From the NCBI GenBank assembly GCA_020064725.1, contig JAGTWJ010000001.1:1240001-1304000 (forward strand): 64,000 nt of DNA, given 5' to 3'. Positions 37,601-48,222 of this stretch are shown here, in pieces; the first letter of the stretch is position 1, and each line of letters starts with the position of its first letter. The notes below the pieces were generated by a model. That model ran no database searches, was not told the DNA's origin, and worked only from the letters and a program-made list of their open reading frames with translations. The translations under genes and the position numbers were made by a program. Source of the DNA: Drechslerella dactyloides. Lineage: Eukaryota; Ascomycota; Orbiliomycetes; Orbiliales; Orbiliaceae.

Positions 37601-40600
37601 GGAAAACGCGGACGAGAAGGAGAAGCCGGAGAAGACTGAAAAGACTGAAAAGACGGCAAAGAAGGAAAAGACGGAAAAGAAAGAGAAGGAAAAGAAGGAG
37701 AAAAAGGAGAAGAAGGAAAAGGAAAAGACGGACAAGAAGGCCGAAAAGGCGGGCAAGGCTGGTAAGGCTGGTAAGGCTAAGGCGGGCGTCGAGACGAAAG
37801 GCAAAGCAGGCAAACCTGATGCTGGGAGCACGGGCAAGGTAGGCAAGCCTGATGTCGAGGCTACCGGCAATGCAGGCAATGCAGCAGACGAGCCCAAGGT
37901 TAAGGCTACGGGCAAGGTGAGCAAGTCTGATGCCAAAACTGCGGGCAAGGTAGTCAGGTTCGATGACGAGACTACGGATGAGCCTGGTGCCGAAACCGCA
38001 GACGAGGCAGGCAAAGCTGGTGTCGAGAGCACAGGCAAGCCTGACATCGAGAACGCAGTCAAAGCAAGCGAGCCTGACGTTGAAACCACGGATAAGGCGG
38101 ACGAGCCTACCGTCGAGAATGTGGATGAGCCTGGCGCTGAGACCACAGAAGAGACGGGCAAGCCTGACGTCGAGACCGCGAGCAGTGCAGGCAAAGCTGA
38201 AATCGAGACCACAAGCAGTGCGGGTAAGCCCGATATCGAGACTGCGAGCAAGCCTAACGTCGAGATCACGAGCGAGCCTAGCGGTTCTAAAGTCGAGACT
38301 GCAGGCAAAGCAGACAAGCCTGATGCCGAGAAGCCTGGCGCCGAGAAGCTTGACGCCGAAAAGCCTGACGCCGAAAAGCCTGATGCCGAGAAGTCTGACG
38401 CCGAGCAGCATGATGCTGAGAAGCATGACGCCGAGACCACGATCAATGCAGGCAAGCCTGACATGGAGATCACGGGCGAGGCCGGCAAGCCTGAAGTCGA
38501 AGCTTCATGCAAGCCCAACACTGAGATTACCGTCAAAGCATAGCGTGGTGGAGTTTTCTGTTTAACAAAAAATATGCATGGTTTATGGTTTTATGGTTTT
38601 ACGGTTGAATGAGTGAATGCTAATGAGATTTTTTTGACATTGTGGCAGTTCTGCATTTGATGTGTTTGTGAATGACGAGCATTTGCCGATTATCCTGCTC
38701 GAGTCGCCGGCGGCATCGACGTCGCCGTCATCGGCGGGCGGCCCTCCACGGCAGCTGGACACGCCGCTGCTCGAGTCGATTGCGGAAAAGTGCATCGAGG
38801 TGCTGCTGGAGCAGCATCAGGTCCGCGTGTACTGCGTTATGATCACGGCGCCGAACACGCTGCCGCGGACGTGGAAGAACGGCCGGCGTGAGATAGGCAA
38901 CATGCTGTGCCGGAAGGAGTTTGATGTCGGCGGGCTGCCGTGCGTCTACGTCAAGTTTGGCGTTGAGCGCGCGGTGCTCAACCTGCCGCTGGGCGCGGAC
39001 CCCGTCGGCGGGATCTGGTCGGTGGATGCGTCGGTGCAGCGGCAGACGGCGCTGGTCAACAATGAGAAGCAGTATTCCGGGTTCGACTACCGCGAGGTGG
39101 TGATTGACGACCGCACGTCGACGCCGCTGAACAATTTCTCGAGCATAGTGGACCTGCTGCAGTGGCGGGTGTCGCGGCAGGGCGAGGAGCTGAGCTACTG
39201 CACGATCGATATGAAGGGCAAGGAGGGCAAGGGCGTCACGTGGAAGAAGATGGACCTCAAGATCGCGGCGGTGGCAGCGTACCTTAAGCGGAAGGGGTAC
39301 AAGGCTGGCGACCACCTGATCCTCATGTACACGCACTCGGAGGACTTTGTCTATGCCGTGCACGCGTGCTTCTGCTCGGGGATCGTGGCGATACCGATGG
39401 CGCCGGTGGACCAGAACCGGCTGCCGGAGGACGTGCCCGCGCTGCTGCACATCATCCAGGATTACAAGGTGCGCGCGATCCTGGTCAACAATGAGGTCGA
39501 CTCGCTGCTCAAGCAGAAGACGCTGGCGCAGCACATCAAGCAGTCTGCGGGCGTGCTCAAGATCACGCCGCCACCCGTGCACAATACGGCCAAGCCGCCG
39601 AAGCAGAACACAGGCTGCCGCGACCTCGGGTTCACGATGAAGCCTACGTGGGTGACGAACGCCTACCCGGCGCTCGTGTGGGCGTATTGGACGCCGGACC
39701 AGCGTAGCGTGGCGGTGTCGCTGAGCCACAAGACGATACTGGGGATCTGCAAGGTGCAGAAGGAGACGTGCCAGATGACGAGCAGCCGGCCCGTGTTTGG
39801 ATGCGTTAGGAGCACGAGCGGGCTGGGGTTCGTGCATACGGTGCTGATGGGGGCCTTCGTCGGGGCGTCGACCTACTTGGTCTCGCCGCTGGACTTTGGG
39901 GCGAACCCGGCCTTGCTGTTCCAGACGATCTCGCGGTATAAAGTGAAGGATACATATGCGACGCCGCAGATGATGGACCATGCGGTTGCGGCGGCGGCGG
40001 GGACGAAGACCGGGTTTAATTTGAATGAGCTGAAGAATTTGATGATTTCGTTTGAGGCGCGGCCGAGGCAGGACTTATGTGGGTTCCCGTACCCTTTTTT
40101 CCTTATGCCTTACCCTTTCCTTACGCCGTTTTTGTGTTTGCTGCTCCGGGTGTTTGACTACATTCTCGAGTTTGAGGATGATAGCGAAGACGACGAGGAT
40201 GAGGATGATGAGGATGAATACGATGACGATGACGAGGAAGAGGAGGATGAGTACGATGAGTACGATGAGTACGAGAGCGAGAGCGACGAGGATGTGTATT
40301 ATGTAAACTAGTAGATTAATTTGGAGGGGATATGTGCTAACGGTGGTGTGTATTATAATAGACCGCAAAGTACAACTGCACTTCGCAAACACATTCTTGG
40401 ACCGATACAGCATCAACACGGTGTACTCGCATGTTCTGAACCCGATGGCCGCGTCGCGGTCCTACATGACCATCGAGCCCGTCGAGCTCAACCTGGACAC
40501 GCGGGCGCTGCGCCGCGGGCTCGTCTACCCGGTCGAGCCGGACACGGACCCGACGAGCCTGCTGCTGCAGGACTCCGGCATGGTGCCCGTGTCGACGCAG

Positions 40601-42081
40601 ATTGCGATTGTGAATCCTGAGACGTGCCGCCTGTGCCATGTCGGCGAGTACGGCGAGATCTGGGTGAGCTCCGAGGCGAACGCGGACAGCTTTTACGGCA
40701 GCACGGATGCGTTCGACGCCGAGAGGTTCAATGCCAAGACGGTGGATGGCGACCCGCGGATCAGCTATGTGAGGACCGGCGACTTGGGGTTCCTGCATAC
40801 GGTCAGCCGGCCGGTGGGGCCGCAGGGCCAGATTGCGGAAATGCAGGTGCTGTTCGTGCTCGGCAGCCTCGGGGAGACGTTTGAGGTTAACGGGCTGAGT
40901 CATTTCCCGATGGACATTGAGGGGAGTATCGAGCGGTGTCATCGGAATATCGTGCCTGGCGGCAGCGCGGTGTTCCAGGCCGGCGGGCTGGTGGTCGTGC
41001 TGATTGAGGTCTATCGGAAGAGTTTCCTGGCGAGCATCGTGCCGGTTATTGTGAATGCGATATTGAACGAGCATCAGCTTGTCGTGGACATCGTTGCATT
41101 TGTCGGGCAGGGCGACTTTCCGAGGTCGCGGCTGGGAGAGAAGCAGCGCGGGAAGATCTTGGCGAACTGGGTGACGCGCAAGCTGTACGTGCATTCCCTT
41201 GGAGTGATATGTTTGGATAGTTATGCTAATGAAGTTACAGGCGGACGATTGCGCAGTTTGGTATCCGCGATTTCGATGCGGCGGAGCATGCGGCGATGAT
41301 GCAAGTACCACAGCACGCGCACGAGGAGTCGCCACACGTAACACCAGTTGAGGTGACGGAGCCCTCGCAGGCGCCGAATATGGACAACTTTACCCCGCCG
41401 GAGCCCCCCGCATCGGACACCGCAAGCCAATTGCCGGCTGCGTCGTCACCCGCGGAGGTATCCGCCGCGCAGTCGCCATCTGAAGCTATGGATGTGACGC
41501 CGCTGCGGAAGAAGCAGACGACGGATGCATACGGGATGACGGCGACGCATTACGGCCCGGTCCCGATTGAGATGCCGACGAACTTTCACGACAGCCCGTC
41601 GGACGCCAAGGACGACACCAGCTCCGGTGGGGAGGAGAGCGACGAGGGGCGCGGGGGTGGCAAGCTGGGGGATGGCGCCGAGGGCGGGAGTTCAGAGGAG
41701 TCGCTGCCGCAGATCCCGCTGCCGCAACCGCCGAGCGTACCGGAGATGAGTCCGCGGCGGCGGAGTTCGTATTCCGCAACTTTGAGTCTGAGCGCGAGTG
41801 TCGCGCCGAGCAGCGTGCGCCATCCCGTGGAAGAGGAAGATGGCGATCCGAGCGCGGGCATCGGCGTGGCGGTGGCGGATGAAGAGGATGTGGTGACGCC
41901 GCGGGCGAATGTGGAGGATGAGATGAAGCGGCTGAGTTTGGAGGGGCGGGAGATGGCGGTGGGGCAGGCGGTGGGGCACCGGCGCGGGGAGAGCCATGAT
42001 AGCGCCGGCGAGAGTATGCTGTCGGCGAGTTATCCGAAAGAGGCACTGATGTACCAGGACCTCATGGAGCGGGAAGGCTGA
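34668..42081 (+). CDS. CPS1: CPS1/DIP2-like tandem adenylate-forming (AMP-binding) protein
   Basis: Five exons, 34668-34724, 34800-37570, 38649-40078, 40362-41184 and 41241-42081, give 1973 residues. Residues 1 to about 60 form a DMAP1-binding-type helix region (DLQHKLAELDHELE, then QKGYEKRRTLLLSQ). Residues 60-320 are Pro/Gln/Tyr-rich linker. The first adenylate-forming domain runs from about 335 to 940 (YLDPRQSIGMIMGVLLAVYG, SLSGGFWALP). The second runs from about 1105 to 1700 (DHLILMYTHSEDFVYAVH, NTVYSHVLNPMAASRSYM). A Ser/Pro/Glu-rich tail follows. The usual Gly-rich A3 loop is degenerate in both domains (for example FSRAPTGDLRGVVMDH), as is typical of this family. Family knowledge: fungal CPS1 was linked to virulence in Cochliobolus, and DIP2 (yeast Cmr2) controls a diacylglycerol subpool. 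The joins IYD-SSAFDVFVNDEHLP and DL-YRKVQLHF restore family consensus and place two introns of 1078 and 283 nt. Both contain in-frame charged repeats. Intron 1 (75 nt) is also stop-free. Confidence 0.9.
37571..38648 (+). repeat. Intron 2 of the CPS1/DIP2-like gene with an in-frame Lys/Glu/Pro/Asp repeat tract
   Basis: A 1078-nt intron with donor GTGGGT, branch GCTAAT near 38622 and acceptor GGCAG. From the donor the upstream frame stays open to a TAG at 38541-38543. First comes a Lys/Glu-rich part (about 37610-37745: KTEKTEKT, KEKKEKKEK), then GGTAAGGCT 9-bp units (37756-37780), then about 27-30-bp units encoding GKPDVET-like peptides, and last a 15-bp array (about 38322-38433) encoding AEKPD. 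Unit lengths are multiples of three, and differences between 15-bp units are largely third-position (GAC/GAT, GAG/GAA, GCC/GCT). The minus strand is also open over most of the tract, so openness alone proves nothing. Confidence 0.8.
40079..40361 (+). repeat. Intron 3 of the CPS1/DIP2-like gene with an in-frame acidic repeat
   Basis: A 283-nt intron, donor GTGGGT, branch GCTAAC near 40335 and acceptor AATAG. The upstream frame continues through a hydrophobic stretch (PYPFFLMPYPFL and following) and then an Asp/Glu/Tyr array (about 40165-40300), to a TAG at 40309-40311. The array is GAN-periodic with GAC/GAT and GAG/GAA mixed, plus three YDE units. It would add about 77 residues and truncate the second adenylation domain if retained. 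Confidence 0.8.
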
Positions 42082-43185
42082 TTGAACAGCGTGCACGCAC
42101 GATTGCATGGTATGATAGAAAGTGGCTGCATAAGTACCTGAGAGAGAGAAGAGTGCGGCGTTCGTTCGTTTTGACTGTTGTATCATTATACCACGCTGTT
42201 AAATGCTGGCGGCTTGATGCCGCTGTCTGCATTCGTTGGCACTGTCGATTACTATTTCGGTGATGTTGTATTTTGTAGACGTGTCGTTCGTTGTTCTATA
42301 GAGTGGGATAAAAGTACGCCAGCAATTGGACTTTTTGTAAATTTTACATCACATTCTCGGCCTTTATTCTACAAGTGCACCACCACCAGCATGTTACAAA
42401 TCATCTACAGCATCGAGCACAGCTCTGGTCCCGTAAACTAGGACCGTCTATGCTGAGAAGAGCACCTAATCTCTCTCGCGACGCATGCGGTCCTCGACGA
42501 GAGGCGTCCGCCGCTGTATTATGGCTGCCGGCATGGAAATTTAAAACAGAGAATCCAAAATATTAAAATATACCACTGCGAGCAGCCTCGGCCGTATCAA
42601 GTTTGTGCTAACAATATACCATGAACCGGCCCTCCAAATAGGAAAAGAACACACACAGCTTCAACCTCGACCGCAGCAACCCTCGATCACTAAGAAATAT
42701 ATGCTTGGATACCCCCCGTCCGAAGTCTAAGGATCAATCACAAAACAAAATCCAGAGACCTTATACTACTCGAGCTCTAACATTTCCAAGAAGGCATGAT
42801 TCGGTCCTGGCTGGCAATAAGCACCGATATCTGACCCACACAGTTCACAGTATGTGGGTGAGCTGTGCAACGAGACCGCTCAGCTCCTTCAACCAACACC
42901 TGCTTGCACTGCTCATTCTACCAATCTTACACACAGAATGCATTCGAAATTCATTCCTTCCAGCTTCCAGCAGCAAACTCGCCAGCAACTTTGCAGCAAC
43001 TTTTGCCGCCAGAACACGCCCAGTTCGGTCAGATCTGCGTCAGAAGACACGTTACGAGCCGTGTCTGCGATGCTGACCCCAGTGGTCTCTATGGGGATTG
43101 CTTGAGCAAAGAGCGAGTGATAATGACAGTCTATTATATTACATTACTATTACAGAAAGGACCGTTAACGCCCCGCAGAATGCAC
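42082..43185. other. Convergent 3' flanks
   Basis: About 1.1 kb between the stop codon of the plus-strand CPS1/DIP2-like gene and the stop of the small minus-strand gene. It is AT-leaning and should hold both terminators. I saw no gene here. Open frames around 42705-43105 have no coding character that I can recognise. Confidence 0.5.
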
Positions 43186-43587
43186 TCAGTCCTCCTCGTC
43201 GTCGCTCATTATCGATATATCGCATCTCTACATCCATGCATTAGCTCAAATCTGCGGTTATACACGTGTACACCTAGGCAAACTCACCTCGACGTACAGC
43301 GGACCCCGCGTGAGGTCCACATTGAATGCCCTGACAGCGTGTCCATTCTGGTACACCATGTCCGCCGCCCCCTTCTCCCGATAGTCTCTTAGCGTCGCCT
43401 GAAAATTCGGCCGTAGCGGGCTATCCTCGGGCAGGTGCGCGAGCTGCTTTTCAACCTCGTGAATCCGCGTCGACACGTCCGCCTCCGAGCGGATTGCGGG
43501 ATATTCTATATTTGACTGATGTCGTTCATATTCTTCGGCTGCGGCAACGGCCGCCGCCCGCATTTGAAGTTTTCGCAGAGACTGCAT
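43186..43587 (-). CDS. Small conserved-looking hypothetical protein, 113 residues
   Basis: Two exons: complement of 43186-43227 and 43288-43587. The donor is GTGAGT, the branch GCTAAT and the acceptor TGTAG; the intron is 60 nt and phase 0. The start MQSLRKLQMRAAAV opens an Ala-rich amphipathic helix. A second helical region around HEVEKQLAHLPED and a polar middle follow. The second exon supplies an acidic end, MSDDEED. There are no membrane segments and no signal peptide. I do not recognise the family. The clean splice signals, balanced composition and natural acidic ending argue for a real gene. Its right neighbour on the same strand is a weaker ORF, and its left neighbour is convergent. 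Confidence 0.6.
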
Positions 43588-43802
43588 TTTTATAGTTGAG
43601 TCTTGATCAATTGGATTATTTGTGTTTGATGGATGTCGAATACAAGGCAGTGGACAGGGTCGTCGCTAATTTATATCTGACCGAAGATCGTATGACGCAG
43701 GTGGCAACAGGGAAAAGAATGCCGTCAAGCTTCGCCAAAAAATCAAGATTGCCGGTCAAGCAAGATTCTAAGAATGCCAAATCGGAAAGCAAATATCTAG
43801 GT

Positions 43803-44198
43803 TCATAAATTGTCGGCAATGAATTTTAAATGGACGTTAACGTCGAGGATTCCAACGGGGCGCCCTAGCCGGCTGGTTATATACGCGACACCCTTATCTA
43901 TAACTCCCAATTCCCAGCATCGAGCTATGCACTTTCGAGCAATTCCCTTATCTTTTAAAAATTCTAGAAGCCTCATACGCACAGGGGGCTGAACTAAAAC
44001 ACCCATCCAACGTATCCACCAGCTGCCTCGCCCTCCTTCAAGCGGCGGCGAAACATTGAAATGCCACGCAGGCGAAGTCTCTGTGCTCACAGAGCCAAAA
44101 ATAACATCACCAACCGAGCAAACACCCTCGTCGCCGAGCAACAAGGCTTCGAAGTGCCCGATCCAGGCACCGTCGGCATGCCCGCCCGCCTGTTTCAT
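43803..44198 (-). CDS. Uncertain hypothetical ORF, 131 residues, possibly a gene fragment
   Basis: A single open frame with a true ATG at 44198 (MKQAGGHADGAWIGHFEALL) ending at a TGA at 43803. The composition is protein-like, including GSWWIRWMGVLVQPP and a helical ARKCIARCWELGVIDK stretch. The frame stays open upstream of the ATG back to a possible CAG acceptor, so the ORF could be the last exon of a larger or decayed gene. I could not find an upstream exon in a compatible phase. The function is unknown. It lies about 570 bp beyond the 3' end of the amino-acid permease and about 215 bp upstream of the small hypothetical, all on the minus strand. Confidence 0.35.
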   Translation of the reverse strand: MKQAGGHADGAWIGHFEALLLGDEGVCSVGDVIFGSVSTETSPAWHFNVSPPLEGGRGSWWIRWMGVLVQPPVRMRLLEFLKDKGIARKCIARCWELGVIDKGVAYITSRLGRPVGILDVNVHLKFIADNL

Positions 44199-44773
44199 AG
44201 ATAAGGACCTGAGGTGGCGCTGCGCGGCCGAAAACGTCCCGATCGTACGCTATATTACCGCGCCAGATAACGTTGGTGGTCCTACCTCGATCGAATCGTC
44301 TCGCTAGTGGAATAATATCAGCCACATGCATGGATATCTCGCCAGAGATATTCTCGCATGCAGGACTCCATGCATTTACCGCGGAAGTTCAATTTATAAT
44401 ATAAAAGGTCTCTTATCTCCTCACAGGATCGATACAACTTGTCAGAAATCGGCGAAGGAGATAGGAAGGGATTCCAGCAGCCAAATCCTGCGCTGATAAA
44501 TTGCAATTGATCTGTGCTCTATCGGATTCAACTTTCGGCTGCTGCATTGAGCATCGTGCATTATGCAACCTTATCGCAACCCACAACAGCGCAGCGTACG
44601 TATTAACGGTCATTGCATTGATTAAAACCCCTTCAACCTCTCCAGTTCGCCTTATCTAACCAACGAAAAGATTAAAAAAGAAAATAAAAAAGGATATGAA
44701 ATCGGGGTAGCTTTGGAAGTGCGCGATATTGTGGCAGGCCGTCCGGCTTGCGATAAAGATCCCATTCGATCTC

Positions 44774-47700
44774 TTACTTCAGCCAGTCCCAGAATCTGAC
44801 CAGCCAATGCTTACTGACAATCTCAACGTCCTGTCGAAGCCTTGCCCCCGCAAAATCCATCGACGCAACGGGCACAAACTCCGACTTTGTTATCAGCTTC
44901 CTCCCAAAGTAGAGCACGATAAAACCGACAAACTGACGAATGGCATCATTATTAGCCAGGTGCCTAGTAAATTATACTTACTGACAAAATATTCGGGTCA
45001 ATGAATCAGATTGAATAAAACGGAAATAGACGTACCGCCAAATAAGAGAATATAAAGCCCTTCGCGCGAGCGCTGCCTTCGTCGACAAAGTCGACTGTGC
45101 AAAACTCCCACCCGTTGAAGATTATCACCATTGACGAGCCGATCAGTCCATACCACGCTCGCGCCGGCTGGAACCTAGAGCGATACGGATACCTCTTGTC
45201 GCTGCGGGAGAAGGTATTCCGGTGTCGCAGGCTATATAACCAGTCCAATTAGCCGACTTCAAACCACAATCCGACCTGCGCACTCGGATATATATTAAAC
45301 AGGGAAAAGAATCAACCTACCCCTCGAAGAACCGAATGTACGAGAAAGAAATGCAAGCGTACACGATCAGGCACGAAATCGTGCCCAACTTGACAAGGTA
45401 CCCGAGCACCTCCTGCGCATTATTCCCGCTCTGCAGAAACGCCAGAAAACCCACGGACCACGACAGCAGCATCGCGTTCACCGGCACCCCGAACCGATTC
45501 ACCTCCTTCATCTTCGGCCAGGGGAAATGGCCCGCGAGCGCCATCGCGTGCATCGTCCGCGAGGACACGAAGAGCGCGGAGACACCCGCGCTCCACGCTG
45601 CAAAGAGGAACAGTGCGTTCAGGAAGCTGGGGAGGCCGAGGAGGCCGGCTTCGACCGCGGCGATGATGAAGGGGGATACCTTGCCTTGAATGTCGCTGTT
45701 GTCCGGGCGCAGCGACAGCAGATTCGGGTGCGTGTACGGCACGTTGAGCGACCCGACGAACTGCAATTCATGAGGATATCAATTTAGCGAACCCGGTCTA
45801 TACAACATATCCAGTGGATGCGTCTATCGCGATGCGCTGGTATGATGGAGGAAGGACATACCATGCCGATGCAGTAAAGCGTCGCAAGCCGCCAGAACAT
45901 CTTGCGCGTCGAAGTCCGAATCGACAGCGCCGGCGCGCGAGATTCCGCCGCCGTAACGGAGATGATCTCCATACCGAGGTACGCGTAGAACGCGAGCGTC
46001 AGCGCCGTCCACACGGACTTGAGACGGCCGAGGTCGCCGTCTTGCTTGAGGTATTCAGCGCGAACGGGGTCGCTGTCGTCGGCCCAGAGCTTTTGCTTGT
46101 CGGAGTCGAAGGCTTGCGAGAAGAAGCCCCATTCTGGGTGCTGGGTGCAGGAGGCGGTGTACTGCTGGCTGCTTATCGGCGTGCATTTGCTCCAGTCTGG
46201 TTATATGTGTATATGGTTAGCACAGGTATTGCCTTGCTGATGCTTATTGTGGTGTGTGGTGGCTGGTGGAGGTGAACGTACAGCGGAAGCCGACTGCGCC
46301 GTCTCTTCCGTATCGATCAGTTGCTGAATTGAGAACCGATTAGCGTCAACTTCACTATATTCACTTTCTGCGGAGCTAGGTGATAAGTATCTACTTCTCA
46401 AGTTTAGAACGAGCATCACAAAGATTAGACCGATGATGCAGGTCAGCTTGATCCACGCAAATACATATCTACGAACAGACTAGTCAGCGCTACAACCCAA
46501 CTGCATTCAATTGATAATCTCATGAGCCGGAGACTGGGTGCATTCAAAACAGCTGTATTGACTTACTCGAATTCGCCGTATATACGGACGGGCAGCAGGT
46601 TGACCAGCAGAACCAGGACGAGGAATATCGCAATCCAAACGGCGTCAGATGCGTACACCTGACTCGGCCAATCGAATTCAGGTGTCGGCACCGTCGTCAC
46701 GCCGGTATTCTTGTACACAAACGTCATCAGAATCGCAGCAGCCGTCGTCTCGGACGCCAGTCCGATTGCATGAGTGAACCTGATTCTTTCCATGAGCATT
46801 CGGTTGCGCAACTGCTTCACAACACATTGTATGTTGGATTTTTGATCGGGGCTTACCAGAACATCCAACCGACGGCGAAGCCGAGGGAATCGTCGACGAA
46901 TCGGCTGGCGAATTCGGACATGGGGCCTGGGATTGAGATTAGGGCTGTCATCTCTCCCAGACATGCCATGACGGCATTGGCGACTGTGCCCATGAGGAAA
47001 TATGCCAGAACGGCGCCTCCTGGGCCGGCGATTTTCAAGACTCTGCCCGATGTCAGGAAGAGGCCAATGCCGATGGCGCTGCCAGAGAATTAGATATACT
47101 TGATATATAGGACATAGAATCGGCCATGATATTCTGCTGAAACTTACCCTGTAAGCGCTATCATACCTACGTGGCGTTCGTGCAGTTGTCGTCTACACAG
47201 CTCTTGTCAGTCCTGCGTGCAATCTTCGCTGATACCAGATTCTATTATCGTACATACCTCAAGTCTTGCCTTACTATCATGTCCCCGTCGTCTCCGCTAG
47301 TTGCTATACTCCTATCGTCCGTCGTGCCCTCCTTGACGGTAACAGTCACATCAGGAGCATGTGGAAACGGATAACCATGCATGGCCGCATGATTGGACAC
47401 CGGCCGTCCATCCGCCTCATAGGCCATATGCTCCATATGAGGAACCGTGGGGCTACGAATGGACGCCGCCCCGTTCCGGTACGACTGCTGCGACCGTCGA
47501 GATACAGCCGTTGTATCGGCCGACGACGGTTGCCGCGTGATATCGTCGTCCTGGTTCTGGTAAGCGTAGTGCAACGATGTGTTCGAGGTTCGCGGCATGA
47601 CCATTGGCCCGTGCGGGTTCGGGCTCGGCATCGCGGTGCTGTACACGTCGCCCATCTCGCTGCTGGCGCGGCCATTCACTTGGCCGACCGACCGGGCGAT

Positions 47701-48222
47701 GGAGCTGCGACGGCTGTGGCGGCCGCTGTAGGCGGGCGTTGTTGTCGCGTAACCTACCGGTTCCTCCGTGTGGAAAGACGCGGCTCGCCGTGCGGCACGC
47801 GGTGGCTCGTGGACCTCTTCGTAGCCAGTCTGGCCGTGGTGCCAGGAGTTGGCGTACGGGGCCAACCTGCCGGCTGCTTGGTCGGCTGTGGGAAGCTGCT
47901 CGGAAGATGCCATACGGCGGGGGTACTGCCCGCTGGATTGGTGCGCATGGTTATAGTCGTTGCTGTTGCCGCCGTATGAGCGGCTTGAGTTGGCGAGGTC
48001 CTGGTATTGCTGGCTTACCTCGCTGTGCAAGGATTGCATGGAGGAAGCTAGGGCGTTTGGCAGCTTATGGTATGGATTGAGGCTGTTCTCCCGGTACTGG
48101 AGAGGACGAGGAGCAACGTCAAATTGAGGATGGGCGCGGGTGTGTTCTTCATCATGGCTATGGTTGACGTTAACGTGAACATTATCCTCGTTAACGTTCC
48201 AGTCGGGGTACTGTTGCGCCAT
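44774..48222 (-). CDS. Amino-acid permease (AAT/APC family) with a long N-terminal extension; possible SSY1-type sensor
   Basis: Ten exons: complement of 44774-44932, 45036-45231, 45321-45760, 45862-46196, 46282-46323, 46395-46468, 46567-46779, 46857-47078, 47148-47192 and 47258-48222, giving 896 residues. The ATG at 48222 (MAQQYPDWNVNED) follows an in-frame stop. Residues 1 to about 325 are hydrophilic and Ser/Gln/His-rich. The permease core begins LHERHVGMIALTGAIGIG, then FLTSGRVLKIAGPGG, MACLGEMTALIS, PVRIYGEFEYVFAWIK, GFRYW, and the family signature AAESRAP. A loop of about 70 residues with several Cys follows GFRYW. The C-terminal tail is short (WLVRFWDWLK end). AAT permeases are usually 500-600 residues; yeast Ssy1, an amino-acid sensor, also has a long N-terminus and extended loops. 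That comparison is inference. Exons 6 and 9 were placed because they restore GFRYW and the helix before the tail. It should act at the plasma membrane. Confidence 0.88.

Noticed and set aside
37562..38536. A 324-codon minus-strand frame opposite intron 2 of the CPS1/DIP2-like gene
   Set aside because: It is the shadow of a repeat whose period is a multiple of three and lacks stops. The peptide is Ser/Leu/Ala low complexity and starts at a non-ATG codon.
34668..38543. Treating the first half of the CPS1/DIP2-like locus as a separate gene ending in the charged tail
   Set aside because: Family consensus across the splice (IYD joined to SSAFDVFVNDEHLP) and the missing start of the second half favour one gene. 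The short form is kept as a possible isoform in the findings.
44107..44331. A possible first exon (MHVADIIPLARRFDR) for the 131-codon ORF
   Set aside because: The donor and acceptor phases do not match the downstream frame.
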